In this document: piece after piece, positions 11,021 through 21,737 of the stretch
Layout of the letters: every line of letters starts with the position of its first letter
Numbering within the stretch: the first letter of the stretch is position 1
NCBI RefSeq assembly: GCF_905475395.1
Contig: NC_058342.1
Coordinates: 2,242,501-2,306,500, forward strand
Source of the DNA: Chrysoperla carnea
Taxonomy: Eukaryota > Arthropoda > Insecta > Neuroptera > Chrysopidae
DNA: 64,000 bases
Direction: 5' to 3'
Program-made: the position numbers and the translations under genes
Notes under the pieces: model-generated
Seen by the model: the letters and a program-made list of their open reading frames with translations, nothing else
Database searches by the model: none
What the model was told of the DNA's origin: nothing

Positions 11021-11642
11021 GAACTAAAACGGTCGCTTGGTCTGACAAATTGTGTAGGTTAGGTATGCATTTATTGTAATATGTTTTTTTTTACTTAACT
11101 ATTTTTGTATTTGTTAAATGCGATATACAATTTGTTGAATCAAGTCACTTGGATTTATAAATTTATTATTCTGTTCTTTGCTTTTGTATGGACTATCTTT
11201 TTGAATAATTGTGAAAGAATACTGGTTACGAAATTGAATTAGCTTTTTTTTTTATTGAAGAATAAAACTCAAAATTATTAAAAATTTAATTACTGATTTT
11301 TATTATTTTCTCTTAATTCAGATCTATATTTCAGATTAATTAATTTTCACGCTTCCACGTAAATATTTATAAATGAATTGAACTTGTTACATATATGAGA
11401 TTGAGTACGGTTAACTCGTGGCTAGAGTAATCTAGTTCGAGAGAATATCTCGGTTAACTACCATTCTTATTAGTACTTGTTCATTTCACCCTAACACAAC
11501 GTTTCCAAATTCATTACCCAAAGTCAACGTCTCAATATTGGTAGCAGACAAAACAAGATTTACACCTCTGAAATTCGTAACAATTTCTTTCATAATTTTT
11601 CTTAAACCTTAACAGGGTATTTAGACTATTGTTCACAGATTT

Positions 11643-12710
11643 ATGAACTCAGATTCGGATAATAGTGTTGAGGAATTTTATGGATTTTCTCCTGAAGAGC
11701 AAAGGGACATCCAGTATAGATTCAAACAACTATTCAAAATCACAATGGACAAAGAAACTTTAGATGAATTATGGACAAATTTAGGAGTACAATTGGAGGA
11801 AACCTCAAATTTGATCCAGGAAACCAATGTGGTATTAAATCAAATTTCCGAAGCAACACTTCATAACACCAATCAAATTTCAGAGCTAAGTACCAAAATT
11901 ACTTTAAAAAGTTCCATAGATGACAAATTTCAAAAAATTGACTTAAATATAATTACAAAAGACATCCCAGTATTAAACTTATTCTACCCTGACAGTATAG
12001 TTAGCTTCACTCTTGAAACTGACAATCTAGCAAAATTAAATCTCGTTTCAGAATATTTTCTTTTAAAATTTTTATTTACTAAAATACATAAAAATGCAAA
12101 AGATTTTTGGGCAAATTATTTAGAACAAGCAAGAACTTAAAGGTCCAAGTTAAAAAAAGATTTAATTGAAAACTATTTATCAACTTCTCAATTAACAATA
12201 GCAAAAGATCGTTTTGTTAACAGACGACAAAAAGATGATGAAACCTTCTCATCATTTATTACTGATATTACAAAATACGCAAAACTTTTACAACCTGAAT
12301 CTAATGATTCTAGTATAATTCATATAATCTTTGCACATGTAAACGCCCAAACCTTTGAATTAATAAAATTAATGGATCCACCCGATTCAATCGTAAAATT
12401 AAATGAATTAGGAAGAAAAATTTCTGAAATCACAGCTAGATCAAAGTTTTATAAAAATCAAAAATCAAATTTACATAATTCTATTACAAATCCACAAAAC
12501 ACACAAAAAACAAACACCAATAATGGTGATAAACTAAAGCATAAAAGTCAGTATAACTGTACTCACTGTAAAAAAGCAGGGCATACAATTAAATATTGTT
12601 CTTTACTAAAAAACCAAAAAGTAAAAACTGAAAATACTAACCCCTTTGTAAATAATATCACTACCCTAGCTGATATTAACAAATCCGAAAGTGACATTTC
12701 AAAAAACTAG
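11643..12710 (+). pseudogene. gag: Gypsy gag (one nonsense codon)
   Basis: Structural protein of the Ty3/Gypsy element. Starts at ATG 11643, about 60 bp after the LTR. The frame is interrupted by one TAA at 12138-12140 and then continues in the same frame to TAG at 12708-12710. An acidic N-terminus is followed by a long helical region and a zinc knuckle CTHCKKAGHTIKYC (about 12558-12600). The last sense codons are Lys-Asn on the slippery string AAAAAAC just before the stop. The nonsense codon would abolish normal Gag. Confidence 0.85.
12701..12710 (+). promoter_or_regulatory. Candidate -1 ribosomal frameshift site, gag to pol
   Basis: A AAA AAC at 12701-12707 is a canonical slippery heptamer in the gag frame, followed at once by TAG. 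Slipping back one base enters the pol frame, which is open from here into the protease (DSGSS). This is the expected gag-pol expression strategy for many retroelements. Confidence 0.7.
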
Positions 12711-13795
12711 TAAATCTCACCAAACATTTGCCTGTTATAAACATTAACATCGGTAACTTTAAATTTCATGCATTAGTAGACTCAGGTAGTTCAATAAATG
12801 CTATTACAAAAAAGGCCTACAATAAAATTAAAAAAATTTTCGCAATTAAAATTATAAATTCACCCTTAACAGCATCCTTGCCAGGATCTAATAGTTTAAA
12901 AATACATAATAAAATTAATTTATCTTTTAAAATTGATCATCTAACTTGGAAACAAGATTTTTACATCATTGATTCATTACCATATGATATTCTTTTGGGT
13001 ATACCAACACTACATAAATGTGGATTTTTATTGAATTTCAATAGTAATTCATTATCATTTCATCACTTTAATTATCTTAATATTCCATTTATTTATACTG
13101 AACCTAAGATTACCTTTAATACAATATGTGAAATTCAAATAAATTTAGATAAATTAAATCAAGATAAATTAAATGCATTATTAAATAAATATAAAATAGT
13201 TTTAACAAAAAAACCGGGACGTGCGCGTAATTTTGAATACACTATATTTATTAAAGACAATGAACCAATTCATAAGACTCCGTATTATCTACCACCAGAT
13301 AAAGAAATACTACTGAAAAATCATATTAATGAACTGGTAAATCTAGATATTCTTAAACCGGCTCAATCTCCTTGGGCAAGTCCGGTATTTTTTGTCAAAA
13401 AAAAAACTAATAATGAATTTAGAATGGTGTCGGATTATCGTTTCTTGAACAAAAAGATTGTTTTTGACCCAATAAGTAATGTATCAATTAATCATATATT
13501 TTCAAACTTAGGAAACGCCACAGTTTATAGTTTAATAGATATGTCAAATGCTTTTTATCAAGTGTCATTAGATGATAGCAGCAAACCTTATACGGCTCTC
13601 ATAACACAATTTGGTCAATTTATGTTTAATGTTATTCCGTATGGTCTCAGTATTTCAAGTCAAGCCCTTTGTAGGCTCTTACTAAAAGAATTTGCGGACT
13701 TAATAAATAAAATTATGGTAATCTATTATGATGATATAATTATTTTTTCGGAAAATATTCAAGAACATCACAAACATTTACAAATAGTACTAGTA
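12707..13795 (+). pseudogene. pol: Gypsy pro-RT, truncated by rearrangement
   Basis: Entered by -1 frameshift; no ATG is needed. Aspartic protease with ALVDSGSS near 12774, then RT: YRFLNKK, SLIDMSNAFYQV (motif A), PYGLS, YYDDIIIF (motif C, about 13724). At 13795 the reading jumps from the RT segment HHKHLQIVL directly into the last 23 codons of pol (to 13864), deleting RNase H and integrase from this copy. The missing domains are in the second half, starting at 14177. Confidence 0.85.
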
Positions 13796-14175
13796 ATTGA
13801 TCCAAAAACTAACGAATTAACTAGAACACATGTCACACACTTAAAACGTGCTGAAGTGTTATAAGATGAACTTTTTTTAGAGGTGGTGAGTGTGACACAA
13901 CCATTTATCACATTTAGCTAAGACACTAACCATTATTTAATAATTACTTTACCGACACACAGATGTCAGATATATATATATATATATATATAAGTTAAAT
14001 TCTTTTTCTTAAAAAAATCCTTATAATTATGTTTTATGAAAAATATTAACATTTTCTATTTTCATTTTCAATTTCTGAAATATTAAAAATACTTACAGTA
14101 ATTTTGTATGTATTATATTTTGCATAAAAAGGAAAAAAATAATTAATTGTTGGACAAGGAAAGATGTATACATGG
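13796..14175 (+). repeat. Displaced pol 3' end plus the first part of an LTR
   Basis: 13796-13890 repeats the end of pol and the polypurine tract seen at 16446-16540. 13891-14175 repeats the first about 285 bp of the LTR (TGTGACACAACC onward), then breaks into RT sequence at 14176. The (TA)n tract is longer here than in the other two copies. Confidence 0.85.
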
Positions 14176-14176
14176 T

Positions 14177-16514
14177 AAGTAATGTATCAATTAATCATAT
14201 ATTTTCAAACTTAGGAAACGCCACAGTTTATAGTTTAATAGATATGTCAAATGCTTTTTATCAAGTGCCATTAGATGATAGCAGCAAACCTTATACGGCT
14301 CTCATAACACAATTTGGTCAATTTATCTTTAATGTTATTCCGTATGGTCTCAGTATTTCAAGTCAAGCCCTTTGTAGGCTCTTACTAAAAGAATTTGCGG
14401 ACTTAATAAATAAAATTATGGTAATCTATTATGATGATATTATTATTTTTTCGGAAAATATTCAAGAACATCACAAACATTTACAAATAGTACTAGCGCG
14501 TTTTAAAAAACTTAACCTAACTATTAATCCTAATTAAGCAAAATTTTTTATGCAACGTTTGAAAATCTTAGGACACGTAATTTCTTCCGAAGGTAGGATA
14601 CCTAATCCTGAAAAAGTAGAAGCTATTAGAACTATGCCTATTCCTAAAAACCTTAAGGAATTACAATCATTTCTTGGAATGGTAGCCTTCTTCGCTAGAT
14701 ATATACAGAATTTTAGTACTATAGTGGCACCTTTAAATGCCTTAAAAAAGAAAGATGCTAAATTCATTATAACGCAAACACATGTGGATGCTATTAATAA
14801 ACTTAAAACAGTGCTCACTACGGCACTAATTTTACGATTCCCTATTTTTGATGACAAACATCCTTTCATAGTAACTACAGATGCAAGTTCTATAGGTGTA
14901 GGTGCTTGTCTAATGCAAAAATTTGAAAACAAACTACATCCAATTGAATACTGTTCGCGAAAACTTAATCCAGCAGAATCTAAATACCCAGTATACCAAC
15001 TGGAATTATTGGCTGTTTTACATGCATTAAATACATTTAAAGACTACCTTTTAGATCGAAAATTTATATTACGTACTGATTGCAACGCTTTGGTGTATTT
15101 ATTTAATACACCACAACGTTTTAAAAAACTTTCCAGATGGTTATTAACTATCTCGAAATTTAATTTTACAACTGAACATATTAGAGGCACAGAAAACGTA
15201 GTAGCCGATTGTTTAAGTAGATTATTTTGTGAAAATGAAACAAATATTGAGGAAAATATTCAATCAAATAACATAGAACCAATTACACTTCTTAATCAGA
15301 TATTAACTGATCCCAAAGGTTTTTTATCTATAAAAAAGGAACAAAAAGCTTCTCCAGATTGTAGACACATTTACCAATTAATTAAATCCGGTTCAAATGT
15401 ACAAAATTTTGCAATTCGCGATGGCTTATTAGTTCGTTTTGTTGGGCGCAATAGAAATAAACGTATTGTTCTCACAGATTCTTTATTGGACTATGTATTG
15501 GATTACTTTCATTCCTCAGTATTTGGATATCATTCAGGCGTCACGAAAACTTTTCGTGAAATAGCTAAACGTTTTACATATCCTGACTTATATAAAAAAA
15601 CTGTAGATTATGTTAAAAAGTGTAGTGTTTGTGCTACCTGTAAACCAATAAACTATAAAATCTCAGCACCTGATGCATCAATTAGTGAAAAAAGTGTGTA
15701 CAATAAACTATATGTAGTAGGACCCCTAATACCTTCTGCAGATAATGGCTTCAAATATATTTTTGTTATTACAGATGCTTATAGCAAGTTTTGTTGGGCC
15801 TACCTCACTAGGAAAGCAACGTCAGCAGTGGTAATTAAAATTTTACATCAACTCTTCATGGTATTTGGATTTCCAAAAGTTTTAATTAGTGATAATGCTA
15901 AAAGCTTCAAGTCCAATAAATATACACAATTTTTATTTTTAAATGGAATTCGCATTGGATATACCTCAGCATACCGTCCCCAAGGAAATATCACAGAAAG
16001 AATAAACAGAAACATAAAAATAAATTTAACCTGCGTAATTAAACAATACCAAATGAAACATAAGGACTGGAATAAAATACTGCCATTTATAATATTCAAT
16101 TACAATTCGACATATCACTCAGTTATTAAAGCTTCACCAGCAGCAGTTTTTTTGGGTCGAACTTAGAATCAATCATTGGATTTATTACTAAATACCACGG
16201 ATATTTTGGCTATGGAAAAACCTCCTAGTGTGGATATGGTCCAGCAGGCACTGCATAAAGCTACTGTAATGCGAAAAGCACGACAACATCAAGCTCCAAC
16301 TGATGTTAAATTCCACGTTAATCAACTTGTACGGGTTAGACTACCACCTACAACATCAAACATCAACGAAGACAGAAAATTTTCACCTCGATTCAGTGAT
16401 GTTAAAAGAATCGTCCGTTTTACAACTCCAGTTAGTGTAGAATTAATTGATCCAAAAACTAACGAATTAACTAGAACACATGTCACACACTTAAAACGTG
16501 CTGAAGTGTTATAA
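14177..16514 (+). pseudogene. pol: Gypsy RT-RNaseH-integrase half
   Basis: 14177-14491 duplicates the RT segment of 13480-13794 almost exactly (about three differences). It continues through RT thumb, RNase H (TTDASSIGVGA, RTDCNALVYL), an HHCC-type zinc domain (HSSVFGYHSG ... CSVCATC) and the integrase core. Nonsense codons interrupt at 14535-14537 (TAA) and 16164-16166 (TAG). In the integrase, the second acidic site (LISDNAKSF) and the Glu (ITERINR) are visible. The Asp normally found just before GPL is absent (KLYVVGPL), suggesting a small deletion of a catalytic residue. Not functional. Confidence 0.85.
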
Positions 16515-16519
16515 GATGA

Positions 16520-16540
16520 ACTTTTTTTAGAGGTGGTGAG
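16520..16540 (+). promoter_or_regulatory. Polypurine tract of the Gypsy element
   Basis: AGAGGTGGTGAG immediately precedes the 3' LTR start at 16541, preceded by a T-run. The same arrangement occurs before the displaced LTR piece at 13891. Confidence 0.6.
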
Positions 16541-16963
16541 TGTGACACAACCATTTATCACATTTAGCTAAGACACTAACCATTATTTAATAATTACTTT
16601 ACCGACACACAGATGTCAGATATATATATATATATAAGTTAAATTCTTTTTCTTAAAAAAATCCTTATAATTATGTTTTATGAAAAATATTAACATTTTC
16701 TATTTTCATTTTCAATTTCTGAAATATTAAAAATACTTACAGTAATTTTGTATGTATTATATTTTGCATAAAAAGAAAGAAATAAATAATTGTTGGACAA
16801 GGAAAGATGTATACATGGTTAACATATAAATAATAGAAATAGATATTTAAATTCAGATATAAAAGCTAGTCACTGAATATCATACAAGCAGAGAGGAAAA
16901 AAATGTCTTCAGTCTAATTTAACTCAGCAGTAACCAAAATCAACACCATGGAATAGAGGAAAC

Positions 16964-16995
<32 letters not shown>

Positions 16996-17269
16996 CTTTA
17001 TTCATTCTCTTTCGATATACAATGGATACATAGAATTCGTCAAAAAAAAAAAAAAAAATATAATAATAATAATAATATTAAAAGATAATGCGGTGATGGC
17101 CGACTTTTCGTAGACTATCCCGGTATTCACCTTAAACATCGTGGAAAACCATCAAAAACTCACGAGTAGGATAGCTGACATCCTTAAAAGTAAGAATGTC
17201 TAAAATAAATAAATATGAAATTTGTTTACCTAAAAACAAAAAATAATATATTAATTAAAATTCTTTTTC

Positions 17270-17630
17270 CGGTGATAAAAAAAAAATCTACCGGAAAGTG
17301 TCAAATATTATAAAAAATAAATAAATATTGATACCGGTGTATAAAAATTTCCACGGTACATGTTATATAATAAAAAAGAAAAAAAAAATGATTACCGGTG
17401 TATAAAAAATTTCCACGGTAAATGTCATTTAATTAAAAAAATATTGATACCGGTGTATAAAAATTTCCACGGTACATGTTATATAATAAAAAAGAAAAAA
17501 AAATTGATTACCGTTGTATAAAAAATTTCCACGGTAAATTAAGTCATTTAATTAAAAAATAAATAAATTAATTAATAAATTAATATAAAATTATCGAATT
17601 CCGGTGATTAAGATCAACACGGAAAGTGTC
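17270..17630 (-). repeat. Tandem ACCGG...CCACGGT hairpin units in the LINE 3' UTR
   Basis: Several copies of ACCGGTGTATAAAAATTTCC followed by ACGGTA alternate with A-rich spacers at about 60-bp spacing (about 120-bp higher-order unit). Each unit can fold because ACCG...TG and CACGGT are inverted. Two outer, diverged units contain CCGGTGAT and CGGAAAGTGTC. Confidence 0.7.
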
Positions 17631-17844
17631 AGAAATTAAAAATTATAAATACAATTACTTAATACACATATTAAGTTTAAAAATTACTTTTTAGTCCTTC
17701 CTCCAATGAATAGAAACACTGCTGTTGCAGGTACCTACGAACTGCATTGATCGGAGCCATTCTATTATCTCTCATAATGTCATTAACGGTTGACCCTTTA
17801 CTGATTTTACCATAAAAAAGAATTGCAAGATACCTCGTATTTTT

Positions 17845-19880
17845 TTAAAAAAATGAATATTTACACCTGGGATTAACATATTCAGATGGATTTCGAATCA
17901 TATAACGATTGCCCTGATTTATATTAATTTCGAACACATTTTTATTTTGGATAAAAAATTTGTAGATTTCAAAAATATAATGAGAGTGAAATGTCAGTAT
18001 TCTGTTGTTCAGAAAGAATATTTTACAACTTTCAGTTCTTTTTAAGTTAAAAATAATTCTAATTGCTCTTTTCTGTATTTTAAATATTTTTGAGGCATTT
18101 ACTGAAGCACCCCATATTACTATGCCATATGTCATAATTGAAGCAAAATTTGCATAGTAAACTGACAGTAGTGTCTTTTGGTCAACTCTTGATCTTAACG
18201 CTCTTAATTGAAAGCACACTCTGCTCAATTTTACACATAAGGTGTCAATATGGGATTTCCAATTCATTCCTGAATCTATTTCAACTCCTAGAAATGTCGT
18301 TTTACTTACAAACAGATTATGAGTAAAGGCGACTCCACTACCAAAACACACAATTGCTGTTTTGTTACGATTTAGAAGCAAATCGTTTTCATGGCACCAG
18401 CTGTCCATTAATTCCAGTACATTGTTAATGACTTTCATAAGCTCATCGGTATCTTTATGTGAAACGACGATGGTCGTATCATCGGCAAAGAGTGCAACTT
18501 TACAAAATAATTTACTAAATGAATTTGGCAAGTCATTAATAAATAGGAAAAACAGCAATGGCCCAAGAATAGACCCTTGTGGGACCCCAGACCTGATTGC
18601 ACCCCAACTTGACTTGAAAGTATTTCCGTTTATGTTTAATTCAACAAATTGAGGTCTATTAGATAAATATGACTCTATAAGTTTATAACATTGGCCACGA
18701 ATACCATATGCATAAATTTTGGAGAGGAGTAAATTATGATTCACGCGATCGAAGGCTTTAGAAAGATCAAAAAATAAAGAGGCTACTTTAAAGCCTTCAT
18801 TAATTTTCGTGAGAATATGATCCGTGACGGCAAAAATTGCATTTGTAGTTCTTGTATTCTCTCGATATCCAAATTGATCGGGTGGCAATATGTTGAATCG
18901 AGTTAGAAAATTTGAAATTTTATTAAATATAATTCTCTCTAGAACTTTGCTGAAGATAGGTAAACATGATATCGGACGAAAATTACTGACATCCATATTA
19001 TTGGGTTTCTTTTGAAGGGGTACTATTCGTGCTAATTTGCCACGATCAGGGAAGATTCCCTCCCTTAACATACAATTAACAATTTCGACTAGAGGAGCCA
19101 ATAAGGTTTTTGAAACCGATTTTAAAACATTACTGGAAATGCCTAAGTAGTCCATGGAGTCTTTGGATTTCATATTTCCAATAATTTGTTCTATGTCACG
19201 GGAATCGATTTCATCAATAAAAATAGTTTTTTCAAAATTTTTTATTTCAATTATGTTTTTGGCGTTATTATCCTGACCAATAGCAGAGCCCAAATTAATA
19301 AAACACTCATTTAAAGTGTCGACCATGGACATAGGGTCGCATATTTCAATATTATTTATACTTATGTGTTTAATGCCCCTAGATATGTTTAAAGTTTCAT
19401 TTTTTATAATGTTCCATACAACTTTGGGATTGTTATTCGTGTTTTTTAATTTTTTGATCAAGGAAATTTTCTTGGCCATTGTAATAACTTTCTTGTATAT
19501 TTTTTTGTACTTTTTGACATAATTTAAGAAATTTTTATTTTTTGCCGTTTTTTTCCGAATATTGAGTACTTTCAAGTTTTGGGACGATTTTATGATACCA
19601 GGGGTGATCCATTCAGGTCTGGAATAATTAAAAATTCTAACATTTGAGGAAGGACATGTCAAATCATAGTAGTACACGAAGGTATTTAAAAAACTATTCA
19701 ATTTATTATTAATATCGTTACTCTCAAAGACTAGCTCCCATTTTTCCGTTTCCAAATGCCGGTTGAGTTTAACAAGATTTTCCTGAGTTATATGACGCTT
19801 TTGAATTATTTTACATTTCTTAGATTGTGGTTTCAAAGCACTAAATTGCAGAACAATGGCGTCATGATCGGAAAATATAC
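17845..19880 (-). CDS. LINE reverse transcriptase (5'-truncated, frame intact)
   Basis: The open frame covers the very end of the endonuclease (SDHDA near 19875) and a full RT. RT blocks: SNFRPISCLPIFSKVLE, SLFFDLSKAFDRVNHNLL (motif A), GVPQGSILGPLLF, LFADDTTIV (motif C, about 18483). A C-terminal region with GIVIWGAS follows. The FADD box and PQGSILGPLLF are typical of the jockey/CR1 group. There is no stop in about 680 codons, so it is a relatively recent insertion, but lacking most of the endonuclease it cannot retrotranspose by itself. Confidence 0.9.
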
Positions 19881-21207
19881 ATCTATTCTATATACATTTA
19901 CATACTATTCTGTATACCTCTACAGATATACATCTTTCTTCGAGCAACAAGGATATGTATAAACTTCATTTACTTTATATTCTATTTCAAATGTAAAGGT
20001 GAGAAACAAAAAAAAACATGCATTAAATATTTTAATTTAATTTTGAACTTTATCTTATTTTATTTAATAAATTTGATAATAGTTCTTTTAATTCAATCTA
20101 AGTGTTAAATGACAATCAAAAATGATTATTTTATTGATTAGTAAGCTACTTTAGATAAATGATATACGATTATTATTTTATATAGTACGGGAAGATTTAT
20201 GTAACTTTTGGGTAATTCATGTGTTCTTTGGTGTGTGATGAATTTAACACTCCAGGATGTAGTTTAACATGAACTTTTTTTGTTGTTATATTGTTTTGTC
20301 AAATGAGAACATTATAACTAATATTTTTTTTTAATGATGTTGCATAAATCATCCCTGCTAATTTTTTTTCGAAACAATTTGTTTCCTTTAGATATGCCTA
20401 ACTCTTTATTTTAGACTATGTCATTTATATATAATTTTTTTAAAGTTTTTTAAATAAACTTTGGATTTTTCTAATCCATTTAATATATGGTTAACTCTCT
20501 TTATAGAGACGATATCATTTTGTATTTCTGACTATGTCATTAATATTTAATATTTTATAAAGTTTATTAAGTAAACTAAGGATTTTCTTTAATCCTTTTA
20601 AAATATGATTAACTCTCCTTTATAGGGACGATATCATTTTGTATGAACTAAAACGGTCGCTTGGTCTGACAAATTGTGTAGGTTAGGTATGCATTTATGG
20701 TAATATGTTTTTTTTTTACTTAACTATTTTTGTATTTGTTAAATGCGATACACAATTTGTTGAATCAAGTCACTTGGATTTATAAATTTATTCTTCTGTT
20801 CTTTGCTTTTGTATGGACTATCTTTTTGAATAATTGTGAAAGAATACTGGTTACGAAATTGAATTAGCTTTTTTTTTTATTGAAGAATAAAACTCAAAAT
20901 TATTAAAAATTTAATTACTGATTTTTATTATTTTCTCTTAATTCAGATCTATATTTCAGATTAATTAATTTTCACGCTTCCACGTAAATATTTATAAATG
21001 AATTGAACTTGTTACATATATGAGATTGAGTACGGTTAACTCGTGGCTAGAGTAATCTAGTTCGAGAGAATATCTCGGTTAACTACCATTCTTATTAGTA
21101 CTTGTTCATTTCACCCTAATACAACGTTTCCAAATTTATTACCCAAAGTCAACGTCTCAATATTGGTAGCAGACAAAACAAGATTTACACCTCTGAAATT
21201 CGTAACA

Positions 21208-21360
21208 ATTTGACTGTCATTGTTTGAGCAATCTTTCTATAATATTTTGACATCAGATGAACATTGTGATTATGTGCAGGTGAAAGAAATTGTTGAAAAT
21301 TATCTAATAAAGGAAGATGAAGCTGATGAAGTTTTTGTTTTGGAAAAAGCAGAAATTACT
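21208..21360 (+). pseudogene. Fragment of a Polinton small acidic protein gene
   Basis: Encodes FEQSFYNILTSDE and YVQVKEIVENYLIKEDEADE, which closely match the C-terminal third of the 141-aa Polinton protein at 39934-40359 (FEQSYYSVFTSDE, YVQVKEIIENYLMKKDDDDD). It lies exactly at the right edge of the Gypsy 3' LTR. I infer it is the downstream continuation of the Polinton relic at 4.4-6.5 kb, separated by the Gypsy insertion. Confidence 0.75.
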
Positions 21361-21395
21361 GAACAAAAATTATACATGAAATATTTAAAGAAAAT

Positions 21396-21428
<33 letters not shown>

Positions 21429-21429
21429 A

Positions 21430-21725
21430 TGATGTAAGGAAACTGGTCTCCGCCACTAGGTGCAGAGCGTGCAAACCTCAGAAGAAGACGCTGATGCACC
21501 TCATCTCGGCATGTCTTTATTATTCCTACAACACCTATACACATCGCCATAACGCTGCTCTCCACGTGCTATACTACTTTCTGAGACACAAGTATGAAGT
21601 GGACCCTACGCCATTCCTACCATTCGATCAACCATTCGAGAAATGCATTATATCTTGGAAAAAAATGCAGGGATGGAGCCTGCTTGGTCAGGACGTAGGA
21701 AACTACGATCTCTCCTGCTGAGCAA
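21430..21725 (+). pseudogene. Fragment of a restriction-like-endonuclease LINE, C-terminal part
   Basis: Contains MHLISACL and YYFLRHKYEVDPTP, repeated in the fuller copies at about 24030-24180 and 31480-31610. It is preceded by an (ATA)n tract at 21400-21431. This is a broken C-terminal zinc/restriction-like-endonuclease region of an R2/R4-type LINE. Confidence 0.6.
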
Positions 21726-21737
21726 CCAAATACTGGT

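Larger units (their letters stand above)
8034..11582 (+). repeat. Gypsy 5' LTR (about 1.8 kb plus a 1.7-kb insertion)
   Basis: Begins TGTGACACAACC at 8034 and ends CGTAACA at 11582. The same start recurs at 13891 and 16541 and the same end at 21207, giving TG...CA termini. 8775-10502 is an insertion absent from the 3' LTR, so the net LTR is about 1.8 kb. A TA microsatellite at about 8117 varies in length between LTR copies. No matching target-site duplication is visible outside the two LTRs. Confidence 0.85.
16971..19925 (-). mobile_element. 5'-truncated jockey/CR1-like LINE in the 3' LTR
   Basis: The 3' end is at 16971, with an (ATT)n tail on the minus strand. The 5' end is truncated inside the endonuclease near 19880, followed by about 45 bp of AT-rich filler. 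Short ATATA flanks suit a target duplication. Its 3' UTR (16995-17840) carries the hairpin repeat array listed separately. Confidence 0.85.
16541..21207 (+). repeat. Gypsy 3' LTR, split by a LINE
   Basis: LTR sequence matches the 5' LTR over 16541-16970 and 19926-21207. 16971-19925 is an inserted LINE flanked by ATATA. The TIR transposon seen in the 5' LTR is absent, so this copy shows the empty site near 20253. The LTR ends at CGTAACA and abuts a Polinton gene relic. Confidence 0.85.

Noticed and set aside
12728..12730. TTG at 12728 as the pol start codon
   Set aside because: The frame is open upstream to the slippery heptamer, and no ATG is present, so frameshift entry is the better explanation.
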